Positions 34,383-43,480 of a stretch of DNA of 64,000 nt are shown one piece after another. Every line of letters starts with the position of its first letter. Within the stretch, counting starts at the first letter, position 1. A program made the position numbers and the translations under genes. The DNA comes from Verrucomicrobiaceae bacterium (GTDB lineage Bacteria; Verrucomicrobiota; Verrucomicrobiia; Verrucomicrobiales; Verrucomicrobiaceae), in contig JADJPW010000002.1 of the NCBI GenBank assembly GCA_016713035.1, positions 868,001 through 932,000 of the forward strand. The letters run 5' to 3'. The notes beneath the pieces were generated by a model. The model worked only from the letters and a program-made list of their open reading frames with translations. It had not been told where the DNA came from and made no database searches.

Positions 34383-35612
34383 ATGCCTTCCTTCACCTAC
34401 ACCGCCCTCACCACGACTGGACAGACTGTGTCTGGCACCCTGAGTGTGACATCGAAGGCCGAGGCATTCCGAAAACTCGAGTCTCAGGCCCTCACTCCCG
34501 TCAAAGTGGCCCAGGATGAAAAAGCCGATGCCGCGAAGGCAAAAGCTGCCGAGGCGACTACCGGCCCTGTGCGGCTGAAAAGAGCCCAACTCATCCTTTT
34601 CACCGAAGAACTCGCCGACATGCTGGATGGCGGCCTGCAGATCGAGCAGGCGCTACGCGTGCTGCAGGAGCGGCAGGAGTCTGAGTCTGTGCGCCGCGTG
34701 GCAGCCACGCTGCGCAATGAGGTGCGTGAGGGCTCCACCGTGGCAAAGGCACTGAAAAAAGCCTCTCCCAGCTTCGATGAACTGTATTGCAACCTCGTCG
34801 CTGCCGGTGAGGTCAGCGGCTCACTGCCCAGCATCCTGCGCCGTTTGGCGAATAATCTGACCGTCATGGCCGACCTCCAGGCGAAGGTGACATCCGCCAT
34901 GATTTATCCAGCCTTCCTCATCGGAGCCTGTGTGATGCTGATGATCGTTTTCATGACCTTCATGGTGCCGCAGATCACGGATCTGATGTCCAAAAACGGC
35001 CAACAGCTCCCCGCCGTGACGCAGGCTCTCATCAGCTTCAATAACTTCATGGCAGCGTGGTGGTGGGTCATTCTGATCATCATCACGGCGGTCTTTTTGG
35101 CCTTTCGTGGCTACATCAGCTCACCTGCTGGCCGCATGTGGTGGGATCAGATTCGGCTGGGGCTGCCGCTTTTCGGCCCGATCATCGCCATGCGCTTCTA
35201 CGCCCAGTTTTCGCACTCCCTAGGCAGTCTGGTGACCAATGGTGTGCCGCTCATGAATAGCCTGCGGCTCGTCTCCAAGATCTCGGCGAATGTCTTCATC
35301 CAGTCTCTCCTGGCAAAAGTCTCCAGCATGGTCGCAGAGGGCGCACCACTCTCCAACTCGCTGAAAAAAGTGGGGCATTTCCCGCTGCTGCTCTCGGACA
35401 TGATCGCCGTGGGCGAGCAGACCGGCACCCTGGGCCGCTCCATGGAAAAATGCGCCGTGCGCTACGACAAAGAGCTCGATACCCGCATCAAGCGCATGAC
35501 CAGCATGATCACGCCCATCATCCTCGTCATTATGGCCGTGATGGTCGGCGTCGTCGCCTACTCCATCGTCGCGGCCATCGCCCAGAGCGTCACGGGCATC
35601 AATCGCCGGTAA
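34383..35612 (+). CDS. gspF: Type II secretion / type IV pilus inner-membrane protein GspF
   Basis: A 409-residue inner-membrane platform protein. It starts MPSFTYTALTTTGQTVSGTL (family-typical N-terminus; the open frame extends upstream into the DUF58 gene), followed by two GspF domains (about 85-205 and 290-405) with ADMLDGGLQIEQAL and GSLVTNGVPLMNSL, and three membrane helices. It precedes four pseudopilin genes, so it belongs to a type II secretion-like or pseudopilus machine; the ATPase (GspE) and secretin (GspD) are not in the window. Confidence 0.92.
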   Translation: MPSFTYTALTTTGQTVSGTLSVTSKAEAFRKLESQALTPVKVAQDEKADAAKAKAAEATTGPVRLKRAQLILFTEELADMLDGGLQIEQALRVLQERQESESVRRVAATLRNEVREGSTVAKALKKASPSFDELYCNLVAAGEVSGSLPSILRRLANNLTVMADLQAKVTSAMIYPAFLIGACVMLMIVFMTFMVPQITDLMSKNGQQLPAVTQALISFNNFMAAWWWVILIIITAVFLAFRGYISSPAGRMWWDQIRLGLPLFGPIIAMRFYAQFSHSLGSLVTNGVPLMNSLRLVSKISANVFIQSLLAKVSSMVAEGAPLSNSLKKVGHFPLLLSDMIAVGEQTGTLGRSMEKCAVRYDKELDTRIKRMTSMITPIILVIMAVMVGVVAYSIVAAIAQSVTGINRR

Positions 35613-35730
35613 AAATCCTGATTTTAGATTCCTGAATCCTGATTCATCCTTTTCCACTCAACCATCACCAACACCTACAACCCACCCCCATCATGAAAAT
35701 CAGGAATCAGGAATCTAAAATCAGGAATTC
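35613..35730. repeat. Inverted repeat (ATCAGGAAT family) running into gspG
   Basis: The left arm (35613-35646), just after the gspF stop, and the right arm (35693-35730), starting at the gspG ATG, are complementary with only small indels; both are built from CCTGATT / AATCAGG units. The right arm is also the coding sequence of the first 13 residues of GspG. A related pair is at 36145-36169 and 36222-36254 around the gspH start. Confidence 0.8.
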
Positions 35731-36148
35731 GTCAGCCTTCACCCTGATCGAGATCGTCATCACGCTCACGATCATCGCCATCCTGGCCTCTGGCTCGATT
35801 TACCTGCTCAAAGGCCAGATCGACTCTGCCAAGGACACCCGCGTGGACAGTGACATCCAGGCCATCGGCCTCGCACTCCAAAGCTACGAATCCCGTGCCC
35901 TGCGCAAGCCCACCACGGAGCAGGGGCTCATCGCCCTGGTCGAGAAGCCCACTATCGAGCCCGTGCCGGAAAACTACCGCTCCTTCATGAAGGAGATGCC
36001 GAAAGATCCCTGGGGCCAAGAATACAAATACCGCATCCCCGCCCAGAACTCCAAAGACGACTACGATGTCTGGTCCATCGGCCCCGATGGCAAAGACGGC
36101 ACCGAAGACGACCTGGGGAACTGGAAAAAGAGCGACGTGAAGAAGTGA
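35693..36148 (+). CDS. gspG: Major pseudopilin GspG
   Basis: A 151-residue pseudopilin. The prepilin segment AFTLIEIVITLTIIAILAS is preceded by Ala rather than the usual Gly at the peptidase cleavage position; Glu at +5 is present. The C-terminal half has DPWGQEYKYRIP and DVWSIGPDGKDGTEDD, the calcium-binding loop typical of GspG. The 14-residue leader is encoded by an ATCAGGAAT-type repeat. It is the main subunit of the pseudopilus. Confidence 0.93.
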   Translation: MKIRNQESKIRNSSAFTLIEIVITLTIIAILASGSIYLLKGQIDSAKDTRVDSDIQAIGLALQSYESRALRKPTTEQGLIALVEKPTIEPVPENYRSFMKEMPKDPWGQEYKYRIPAQNSKDDYDVWSIGPDGKDGTEDDLGNWKKSDVKK

Positions 36149-36158
36149 TTCCTGATTT

Positions 36159-36905
36159 ATGAATCCTGAACCCAGATTCCCCCAATCCACTCTCGGCGGC
36201 AAAAGACCGTCGAAGTGGAGCGAATCAGGAATCACGAATCTAACATCAGGATTCACCCTCATCGAGATCATCATCGCCCTCACCATCGTCGGCGTGCTCG
36301 CAGCGGGCACCATCCCGCTGCTGAAGGGCTTCCGGGATGAGCGGCTCGCACGCGAGCCCGTCGCTGCATTGGTCAAATTGGCCCGTGAAGCACGCTTCCG
36401 CGCCATGACGGAAAAACGGCCCTACCAGATCGCCTTTCACGCCACGGGCTTCACCGCATCACGCTTCTCGAATCCATACCTCACCCGCACGCAGCTCATG
36501 GACATGATCCATCTGAGTCAGAACCCACCTGCGCCGCTGGAGGACTATGAAAAAAACAGCCAGGAAAACGGCGGCGGAGCCACCAAGACCACCGAGCTGC
36601 CCCTCGCGCCGCCACCTCCGAAATTCGACGAACACTGGACCGAGAGCTACGACAAGCCCGACGACATGACCTTAACACTCAACAGTTGGCGCATCAGCGG
36701 CCAAACCACGGAGGAAGGCGAAAAAGGCATGGTCGAAGACGACCGCGTGCCCATCGAGGGCGAAAACGTCATCCTCTGGGTCTTTCAGCCCAGTGGCATC
36801 TGTATGCCGCTAAAAATCCGCATCGAGCGGCAGTCCGCTGTCTTCGACATCGAGTTCGCAGCACTCACGGGCGACATCATCAAGGAATCCGTCGAAATCC
36901 GATGA
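36159..36905 (+). CDS. gspH: Minor pseudopilin GspH/FimT-like
   Basis: A 248-residue pseudopilin with the processing site G/FTLIEIIIALTIVGVLAAG after an unusually long leader of about 31 residues. The end of the leader (ESGITNLTSG) is encoded by an ATCAGGAAT-type repeat; an internal start would shorten it, but no ATG lies nearer in frame. The globular part has LAREARFRAM typical of GspH and a Pro-rich insert. Its stop overlaps the next ATG (ATGA). Confidence 0.82.
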   Translation: MNPEPRFPQSTLGGKRPSKWSESGITNLTSGFTLIEIIIALTIVGVLAAGTIPLLKGFRDERLAREPVAALVKLAREARFRAMTEKRPYQIAFHATGFTASRFSNPYLTRTQLMDMIHLSQNPPAPLEDYEKNSQENGGGATKTTELPLAPPPPKFDEHWTESYDKPDDMTLTLNSWRISGQTTEEGEKGMVEDDRVPIEGENVILWVFQPSGICMPLKIRIERQSAVFDIEFAALTGDIIKESVEIR

Positions 36906-37348
36906 AAACGCCTCACCAACTACCCGCAGGCCAGCGCAGCAAAGCCTCCTCCAGGCTCTCCAGGCATCAAATGTCGGGCTACATCCTCTTTGAGCTCGCC
37001 ATCGCCTTCGTCATCTTTTCCGTCGCTGCATTAGGGCTGGTGAAATGCCTCAGCCAGGCCGCAGACAGCGCCCGCCTCGTCCGCCGCGATCAGATCACCC
37101 GCGTCGGCATGCGGAACTTCCTCGAAGAAATCCGCCGCAAGCCGCTCACCGAGATGAGCACCACCTACGTCGATCCCACTTACGGCATCACTTACACCAG
37201 CACCACAGAGCCCATCAGCCTCATCACCACCAGCGGCAGCACCCTCACCGATCTCTACAATCTCAGCATCAAAGCCAGCAGCACCTACAACGGCATCCCG
37301 GAAGAAACCACCCTCAGCGTCTATGTCCACAAGCCCGCTCAACAGTAG
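36902..37348 (+). CDS. gspI: Minor pseudopilin GspI-like
   Basis: A 148-residue product starting at the ATG overlapping the gspH stop. The prepilin motif is SGYILFELAIAFVIFSVAALG with Glu in place and Tyr at +1. The size and position between gspH and gspJ fit GspI, a minor pseudopilin of the tip complex. The C-terminal half is Thr/Ser-rich beta sequence. Confidence 0.75.
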   Translation: MKTPHQLPAGQRSKASSRLSRHQMSGYILFELAIAFVIFSVAALGLVKCLSQAADSARLVRRDQITRVGMRNFLEEIRRKPLTEMSTTYVDPTYGITYTSTTEPISLITTSGSTLTDLYNLSIKASSTYNGIPEETTLSVYVHKPAQQ

Positions 37349-38123
37349 GCCTAGTCGCCACCCATCGCTCTCCGGCTTCACCCTCATCGAGGTCGTCTTT
37401 GGCATCACGCTGCTCTCCCTCATCGTCGGCAGTGTCTTTGCCGTCATCCGTGGCTCCGTGGACATCAGCAGTGAGATCGAGCACGCCCAGCGGGAGAGTG
37501 ACTCCATCAATCGCTTCATCGAGCACTGCCGCCGTGCTTTCACCACCATGCCGGCGAGCGGCACACTCACGCTCAAGCTCGTGCAAAACACCGAGCCCGT
37601 GATCCAAGAGCTCACCATCACCGGCTCACCCGATTGCTTCCCCTTTGGCAGGCAGCCCATCAGCTTCAAAGACACCCTCCTCAGCCTGCGCCCGCATCCC
37701 GCAGGCATCACCGATGATGCCAACATGCCCGTGCACAATCTCTGCATCTACCGCGATGGCCTCCAGCCCAGCAGCATCGACATCGACGCCGGACTCGAGA
37801 CCACTGATGAGGAAGGCCGCTACTGGATGCCACTGCTACCCGACGTGATCGCCTTCAAATGGCGCTTCTACGTCGAAAAAGAGGAAACCTGGTACGAAGA
37901 GTGGAGCAAGACCGAGTGGCCCGACCTCATCGAGGCGAATCTCACCCTCAAAAACCGCACCGTCCCCATCCGCATGGTTTTCGGCGTGCCTGTCATCACC
38001 ATCAGCGCAGGCCGTGCACCGACGAGCAGTAGCAGCACCCCGGCACCGACCCCGGCTCCCACCAGCACGGGTGGAGGTGGCAATAACCGTGGCGACGGAC
38101 AGAATTCACCCAAGCCCCGTTAG
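37323..38123 (+). CDS. gspJ: Minor pseudopilin GspJ-like
   Basis: A 266-residue pseudopilin that overlaps gspI by 26 bases in another frame. The prepilin motif is SGFTLIEVVFGITLLSLIVG after a 17-residue leader. The globular part is followed by a Ser/Thr/Pro/Gly-rich tail (after about residue 225). It is the last gene of the secretion cluster; an inverted-repeat element follows. Confidence 0.8.
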   Translation: MSTSPLNSRPSRHPSLSGFTLIEVVFGITLLSLIVGSVFAVIRGSVDISSEIEHAQRESDSINRFIEHCRRAFTTMPASGTLTLKLVQNTEPVIQELTITGSPDCFPFGRQPISFKDTLLSLRPHPAGITDDANMPVHNLCIYRDGLQPSSIDIDAGLETTDEEGRYWMPLLPDVIAFKWRFYVEKEETWYEEWSKTEWPDLIEANLTLKNRTVPIRMVFGVPVITISAGRAPTSSSSTPAPTPAPTSTGGGGNNRGDGQNSPKPR

Positions 38124-38164
38124 GCCGTGTTTGAAAATCGCCCACAGGCAACGAAGAGGCGTTA

Positions 38165-38294
38165 GCAAAGTAGCCATCTCGCTCCGCGAGATGAGCTGGA
38201 CGCGGGGCAAGTTTACCGGTTTGCGATCTACGCGCATCGTGCATGCTGGCGACAGCTTTCCGCTCATCTCGACGGAGCGAGATGGCTACTTTGC
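38165..38294. repeat. 130-bp cruciform-forming inverted repeat (REP/MITE-like)
   Basis: Arms 38165-38196 and 38262-38294 are complementary over 32-33 bases with one single-base indel. Each arm is itself partly palindromic (ATCTCG...CGAGAT), so each can fold on its own as well. The 65-base centre has no gene. It lies between gspJ and thyA, convergent genes. Confidence 0.85.
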
Positions 38295-38349
38295 TTCGCT
38301 TGCTCTTTGCTGGCAGGTTTTAAACCACTGCCCATTAAAAGTACCTCTA

Positions 38350-39147
38350 CTACACCGCGATGGGTGCCTTGATCGCTGGATGCGGATCGTAGCCCTCTAG
38401 CGTAAAGTCCTCGAACACGAAGTCGTCGATGCTCTTCACCGCTGGATTGATTTTCATCACTGGCAGGGGCCGTGGCTCGCGGGAGAGCTGGAGGCGGGCC
38501 TGATCCAGATGATTTTGATACAGATGCAGATCCCCAAACGTGTGCACGAACTCACCCGGCTGCAAATCACACACCTGCGCCACCATCATCGTCAGCAGTG
38601 CATAGCTGGCGATATTGAAAGGCACGCCCAAAAACAAATCCGCGCTGCGCTGGTAGAGCTGGCAGCTCAAGCGCCCGCGATCGACGAAAAACTGAAATAG
38701 GCAATGGCACGGCGGCAGCGCCATCTCATCGATCCGCGCCACATTCCATGAGCTGACGATGTGGCGGCGGCTGTAGGGGTTCTTTTTCAGCCCCTCGATC
38801 AGTCCAGCCAGTTGATCATGCGTCCCCGCATCATCCGCACCCTGCCAGCGCCGCCACTGCGCACCATAGACAGGCCCCAGATCGCCCTTTTCATCCGCCC
38901 ACTCGTCCCAGATGCTCACTTTGTGCTCCTGGAGGTATTTCACATTCGTATCGCCTTTGATGAACCACAGCAGCTCATGGATGATCGAGCGCAGGTGGAG
39001 CTTCTTGGTCGTGAGCACGGGGAAAGAGCTGCTCAGGTCATAGCGGCTCTGCTCACCGAAAACGGAGTACGCCCCGGTTCCCGTGCGATCCTCACGGTAA
39101 CTACCGTGATCGAGCACTTTGCGGAGCAGGCGATGATATTCTTCCAT
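38350..39147 (-). CDS. thyA: Thymidylate synthase
   Basis: A 265-residue folate-dependent ThyA that methylates dUMP. The catalytic Cys147 is in PPCHCLFQF, the folate/dUMP residues are in RTGTGAYSVFG, LYQRSADLFLGVPFN and HTFGDLHLYQNH. Length and order are normal. It could use dUMP made by the deaminase at 7.6 kb. It is divergent from the release-factor-like gene with a 52-base gap. Confidence 0.97.
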   Translation of the reverse strand: MEEYHRLLRKVLDHGSYREDRTGTGAYSVFGEQSRYDLSSSFPVLTTKKLHLRSIIHELLWFIKGDTNVKYLQEHKVSIWDEWADEKGDLGPVYGAQWRRWQGADDAGTHDQLAGLIEGLKKNPYSRRHIVSSWNVARIDEMALPPCHCLFQFFVDRGRLSCQLYQRSADLFLGVPFNIASYALLTMMVAQVCDLQPGEFVHTFGDLHLYQNHLDQARLQLSREPRPLPVMKINPAVKSIDDFVFEDFTLEGYDPHPAIKAPIAV

Positions 39148-39199
39148 CCGGCCCTCATAGCGGTTGCGACTGGCATTTCAAACAGCAAGATCGCCCGGC

Positions 39200-39598
39200 A
39201 TGAACGAAGCTGAAGACGGCCTCGCCGCACGCATGCGGCATCTGCGCATCCACGAAGAGGATTTGCAGGAGGATTTTGTGCGTGGCACGGGCCCCGGCGG
39301 GCAAAAAATCAACAAAACCAGCTCCACCGTGGTGCTCCGGCACCTCCCCACCGGCATCGAGGTGCGCTGCCAGCGTGAGCGCTCCCAGGCGCAGAACCGC
39401 CAAGTCGCCCGCACAGAGCTGTGTGACCGCATCGAGGCCGCGCATGCCCAGGAGCGCCTCACCGCACAAAATGAGCGCGAAAAAGCCCGCCGCCAAAACC
39501 GCCCCAAACCACGCTCCCTCAAAAGAAAGTTCGTCGAGTCCAAGCGCCGCCGCGCCGGCATCAAAAGCGGCCGCGGCAAGCAACGCGGCGACGACTGA
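39200..39598 (+). CDS. Release-factor-like protein with GGQ domain (ArfB/YaeJ type)
   Basis: A 132-residue protein from ATG 39200 that has only the peptidyl-tRNA hydrolase domain of release factors: GTGPGGQKINKTSS followed by VVLRHLPTGIEV, and a highly basic C-terminal tail (RRQNRPKPRSLKRK...KRRRAG). This layout matches ArfB (YaeJ) and related ribosome-rescue factors that act on stalled ribosomes without a stop codon. The spacing and tail are compatible but the precise subfamily was not checked. Confidence 0.82.
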   Translation: MNEAEDGLAARMRHLRIHEEDLQEDFVRGTGPGGQKINKTSSTVVLRHLPTGIEVRCQRERSQAQNRQVARTELCDRIEAAHAQERLTAQNEREKARRQNRPKPRSLKRKFVESKRRRAGIKSGRGKQRGDD

Positions 39599-39676
39599 CC
39601 GCCATCCGCTGAGCCTCATCTCCCACTGTGTAAAAAGCAGGAAGATCTGTGCGCCAGCAAAGGGTGAAGAGCGGCT

Positions 39677-41806
39677 TTACTGGAGTCCGGCGCGGATGAG
39701 GAGGGCTTGGGCGTCTGGGGGGCGGCCCATGAAGTCTTCAAAGAGCAGGGCGGGGTCTTTGCTGTTGCCTTTGCTGAGGATGGTGTCGCGAAAGGCACGG
39801 CCAACAGTGGGGTTGAGGATGCCTTCTTTCTGAAATCGGGTGAATGCATCTGCGTCGAGCACTTCGGCCCATTTGTAGCTGTAGTAGGCGGCGGCGTAGC
39901 CGACGGGGCTGCTGAAGAGGTGGCCGAAGCGCCGCGCCATGGTGGGGGCCTCCGTTTTCAGGGGCATGAGATAGCCGTCGAGGGTGTGGCGTGCGATGGC
40001 ATCGAGGTCGCTGGCTTCTGTGGCCGTGGCGGCGTGCTTCATGTGCAGGTCGAGGTCGAGCTTGCCAAAACTTAACTGGCGCATGATGTCGCTGGCGCTT
40101 CGGTAGTTTTTGGCGGCGATGAGCTTTTTGAAGAGCTTTGCCGGAATGGGGTTTCCGGTCTCGTGGTGCGTGGCAAAGAGATCGAGGCTTTCTCGTTCCC
40201 AACAGAAGTTTTCCATGAGCTGGGAGGGGAGCTCGACGAAGTCCCAATAGACGTTGGTGCCGTTGAGGGAGGGGATTTCGACGCTGCCACAGAGCAGGTG
40301 GAGGAGGTGGCCGAATTCATGGAAGACGGTGCAGACCTCGTCGTGGGTGAGGAGGGCGGGCTTGTCGCCGACGGGTGGGGACATGTTGCCGCAGATGAGG
40401 CCGAGGTGGAGGCGGCGGTCCTGGTTTCCGTGGGGTGGGGTGCCCATTTTGAGGTAGTTCATCCAGGCTCCGCCGCGTTTGGCATCACGTGGGTGCCAGT
40501 CGGCGTAGAAGGAGCCGATGTGGACGTTTTTTTCGTTTCTGACCTCGTAGAAGCGGACTTGGGGGTGCCAGACTTCGACGGGGCCGGTTTTACCCGGCTG
40601 TGTGCTGGGAAGATTGGTGCTGGTGGGGGCTCCGTGGCCGAGATAGACGGTGGGACGCTCGGTGATGCGGAGGTCGAAGACTCGCTCGGCAAGGTGGAAC
40701 ATGCCGACGAGCACGTTTTGGAGTGGGAAGTAGGGGCGGAGTTGTTCTTCGTCGAAGTCGTAGCGGCTTTTCCGCTGTTTTTCGGCCCAGTAGGCGACTT
40801 CCCATGGTTGGAAGAGGTCGGCTGCTTGGTGGGTGCTGTCGGCGCGGTATTCTTGGAGCTCGATGGTTTCCTTCTGGAAGGCGTCGCGGACGCGGCTTTG
40901 CAGGTCTTCGATGAATTGGAGTGCGCTACGGCCTGTTTTGGCCATGCGGTGTGAGAGGATGTGATCGGCGAAGTGGGGCCGGCCCATGATCTGGGCTTTT
41001 TCATGCCGGAGGCGGAGGATTTTCCAAACGAGGGCGGTGTTGTCATGGTCGCCGCTGCGTCCGATGGTGGTGGTGCCTTCCCAGACTTGGCGGCGAATGG
41101 CGCTGTCTTCGAGGTATTCCATGACGGGGATCATGGAGGGGGCTTTGAGGGTGATGCGCCAGATGGGTTTTTCGTCGGTGCCGAGGTTTTTGGCTTTGGC
41201 GTCTGCGAGGGCTGCGTCGATGGCGGTTTGGGGCAGGCCGAGGAGCTTGTTGCTGTCGTCGATGAGCAGTTCCCACTGGTTGGTGGAGTCGAGGACGTTT
41301 TCGGAGTATTTTTGGGTGGCCTGGGAGAGTTCGGATTCGAGCTCTTCGACGCGTTTTTTCTTTTCGGGGGGGAGATCGGCCCCGGCTTGGATAAAGCTCT
41401 CCATGCATTCGCTGAGGGCTCTTTTGCGCAGGGGGGGCAGTTTGGTTGCTTCTTCGGTTTTGCTGTAGGTGACGAGGAGGTCCCAGAGGTGTTCGTTGAG
41501 GGGGATTTTGGCGAAGAAGGAGGTGACCTCTGGGAGCATGGCGTTGTGTGCTTCGCGGAGGGCAGGGGAGTTGCAGAGGGCGTCTAGGTGCTGGACGAGC
41601 CCCCAGGCTTCGTTGAGCTGGCGGGTGGATTCATCCAGTCCGAGCACGACGCTCTCGAAGGTCATTTTCCCACGATCTTGTCCGATGACGGCATCGAGGC
41701 GCAATTCCGCTTGGGCGAGCGCTTCACGGATATCCGCCTGGATGTGTGTGGGGTCGAGGGTGGACCAGCGAATGTGGAAGTCCTCGGTGAGGAAAGGGTG
41801 TGCCAT
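39677..41806 (-). CDS. M3 family metallopeptidase (oligopeptidase A / Dcp-like)
   Basis: A 709-residue cytoplasmic zinc oligopeptidase. The ATG at 41806 (MAHPFLTEDFHIRW) matches the family start; the frame is open further upstream. The active site is HEFGH (near residue 496) followed by the third ligand region in SQLMENFCWE. FYADWHPRDAKRGGAW is another M3 hallmark. It degrades short peptides, including signal-peptide fragments. It is convergent with the release-factor-like gene. Confidence 0.94.
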   Translation of the reverse strand: MAHPFLTEDFHIRWSTLDPTHIQADIREALAQAELRLDAVIGQDRGKMTFESVVLGLDESTRQLNEAWGLVQHLDALCNSPALREAHNAMLPEVTSFFAKIPLNEHLWDLLVTYSKTEEATKLPPLRKRALSECMESFIQAGADLPPEKKKRVEELESELSQATQKYSENVLDSTNQWELLIDDSNKLLGLPQTAIDAALADAKAKNLGTDEKPIWRITLKAPSMIPVMEYLEDSAIRRQVWEGTTTIGRSGDHDNTALVWKILRLRHEKAQIMGRPHFADHILSHRMAKTGRSALQFIEDLQSRVRDAFQKETIELQEYRADSTHQAADLFQPWEVAYWAEKQRKSRYDFDEEQLRPYFPLQNVLVGMFHLAERVFDLRITERPTVYLGHGAPTSTNLPSTQPGKTGPVEVWHPQVRFYEVRNEKNVHIGSFYADWHPRDAKRGGAWMNYLKMGTPPHGNQDRRLHLGLICGNMSPPVGDKPALLTHDEVCTVFHEFGHLLHLLCGSVEIPSLNGTNVYWDFVELPSQLMENFCWERESLDLFATHHETGNPIPAKLFKKLIAAKNYRSASDIMRQLSFGKLDLDLHMKHAATATEASDLDAIARHTLDGYLMPLKTEAPTMARRFGHLFSSPVGYAAAYYSYKWAEVLDADAFTRFQKEGILNPTVGRAFRDTILSKGNSKDPALLFEDFMGRPPDAQALLIRAGLQ

Positions 41807-41974
41807 GTTTGTTGAGGGTGCGGGATGGGGAGTATGCCGGGCGGGTCCGGCGGTGCAAATGGTGAGGCAGGTCAATTCGCTGGTGGGGGGCGGTGATGGA
41901 GTTCCTTGACCGTGCATGTTTGCTCGTCACTTCAGTCCGGTCGCCGCTTTGAGTGTGTGGCATTTTTCTGGAGA

Positions 41975-43480
41975 ATGAAGAAATCGCTGCTTACTGCTGG
42001 ATGTGTGCTTCTCGGGTCGTCCCTGGGGACGGTCTATGTCACTGAGGAGGCGCGGGGCAGGCTGGAGTCCTATCGAGGCGAGGTGCTGCGGCAGGAGATG
42101 GAGTCGATGGTGCCGGGGCTGGCGAGTGCGCTAGAGCTGACGGTGCGCGGTCGTGATGCGCGGCTGGTGGGGAGAGTGTCTGCGGCGCAGCAGGCACTGG
42201 TCCAAGCATGGGCTGAGCAGATCAATGCTGGGGCACCAGAGCGTGGCGGCTTTTTGCTGCGGGAGATGGACGTGGGAGGCGTGGAGGTGCTGGCACCGCC
42301 TGCATCGTATGGTTTTCTGCGAGATGATGGCAAGGGGTGGCTGAAGGTCACTGGGATGGTGCCGAATGCACGAGCTCGGGGCAATGTGTTGGCACATGCA
42401 CGCGAGTCTCTTCCAAAGGGAGTGGCGCTGGAGGATCTGATCACTCTGGATGACGCTGTGTCGATGCCGCCTGTGCCGCCAGAGTTGCCGGACTTTTTGC
42501 GTGAGCTTTGGCGGCATAGCTGGAATGGCGCAGTCCGTTTCGAGGGCGGTAAGTGGTATGTGTCCGGGACGGTCCCTGCCGATGCGGATCGTGCTGCCAT
42601 GGTATCCTGGGCTGAGAAGGCGGGCCTGGCGGGTGCTGATTTGTCTGACTTGCGGGTGGTCGCGCCCGAGTTCTCCCCCTACCTGATCCTGAAACTCGAA
42701 AGTGGTCAAAAGCCGGCGCTCCGAATCAGGCTTTCACATTTTGATCCTGCTTCACGGGCGCTGCTAGCGACGCTGAGTGATACCACATTACCAGTGGGGG
42801 GCGTTCTCTCGCCGCAGGTGCGTGAGGCAGCATGGATCGCAGAGGCAGGTGAGTTCACCCGGCACTTTCTGCGTTTGGTGAATAAAGGTGAATTCAAAAT
42901 CAGTGATCAAACCATCCATCTCGCGGGTGAGGTGCCAGATGCCACTGCACGGCTGTTTTTGCTCGCAGAATCGCGCAGGCGCTTTCCCAGCATGGAGGTC
43001 ACAGATGCACTCGTCGTGCCGCCACCTGCGGAGATGGTGCTTCGCCCGCTCGCCGCGATCGAATGGCGACCGCCCCCACTCGCCATTCCTGCTGGCCAAG
43101 CAGGAGTGCACATCGCTTTCGCAGAGTCTGGCGGAGTATCCGTGTCTGGCCAGGTATCAGATGCCCAGAGCCGCACACAGCTTCTTGCCACCCTCCGCGC
43201 GGCGCTGCCCCCTGGTGCGGAGGTGGATGATACACTGAAAGTCGGCAAAGAGGCTCCGCCAGACATCACGAAGCGTGTGGCACCACTTTTTCCCCTCCTC
43301 AAAAGAGATGTCCGTGATGCCTCCCTCACTTGGATACATGGCCATGTGCTCCTGCGTGGTCGCGTGGTGGCCAAGGCCAAACGAGATGAGCTGCTCGCGG
43401 CATTGCACCAAGCATTACCGGACATGATACTCACCGATCAGCTCCAAATTGATCCCGCACCTTCTGTCAGCCCCCCATGA
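41975..43480 (+). CDS. Exported protein with tandem BON-like repeats
   Basis: A 501-residue protein starting at ATG 41975 with a membrane-anchoring or signal helix (MKKSLLTAGCVLLGSSLGTV). It contains about five copies of a 70-80-residue unit of the type 'V-x-G-x-V ... R ... L ... A ... LP-x-G ... D-x-L', for example WLKVTGMVPNARARGNVL and VSVSGQVSDAQSRTQLL, resembling BON domains in OmpA-family proteins. No OmpA peptidoglycan-binding domain follows. Its stop overlaps the next gene by four bases, so the two are co-translated and probably act together in the envelope. Confidence 0.6.
   Translation: MKKSLLTAGCVLLGSSLGTVYVTEEARGRLESYRGEVLRQEMESMVPGLASALELTVRGRDARLVGRVSAAQQALVQAWAEQINAGAPERGGFLLREMDVGGVEVLAPPASYGFLRDDGKGWLKVTGMVPNARARGNVLAHARESLPKGVALEDLITLDDAVSMPPVPPELPDFLRELWRHSWNGAVRFEGGKWYVSGTVPADADRAAMVSWAEKAGLAGADLSDLRVVAPEFSPYLILKLESGQKPALRIRLSHFDPASRALLATLSDTTLPVGGVLSPQVREAAWIAEAGEFTRHFLRLVNKGEFKISDQTIHLAGEVPDATARLFLLAESRRRFPSMEVTDALVVPPPAEMVLRPLAAIEWRPPPLAIPAGQAGVHIAFAESGGVSVSGQVSDAQSRTQLLATLRAALPPGAEVDDTLKVGKEAPPDITKRVAPLFPLLKRDVRDASLTWIHGHVLLRGRVVAKAKRDELLAALHQALPDMILTDQLQIDPAPSVSPP

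Noticed and set aside
35613..35730. CRISPR-like array from repeated AATCAGG units
   Set aside because: Units are inverted, contiguous and without unique spacers of constant length.
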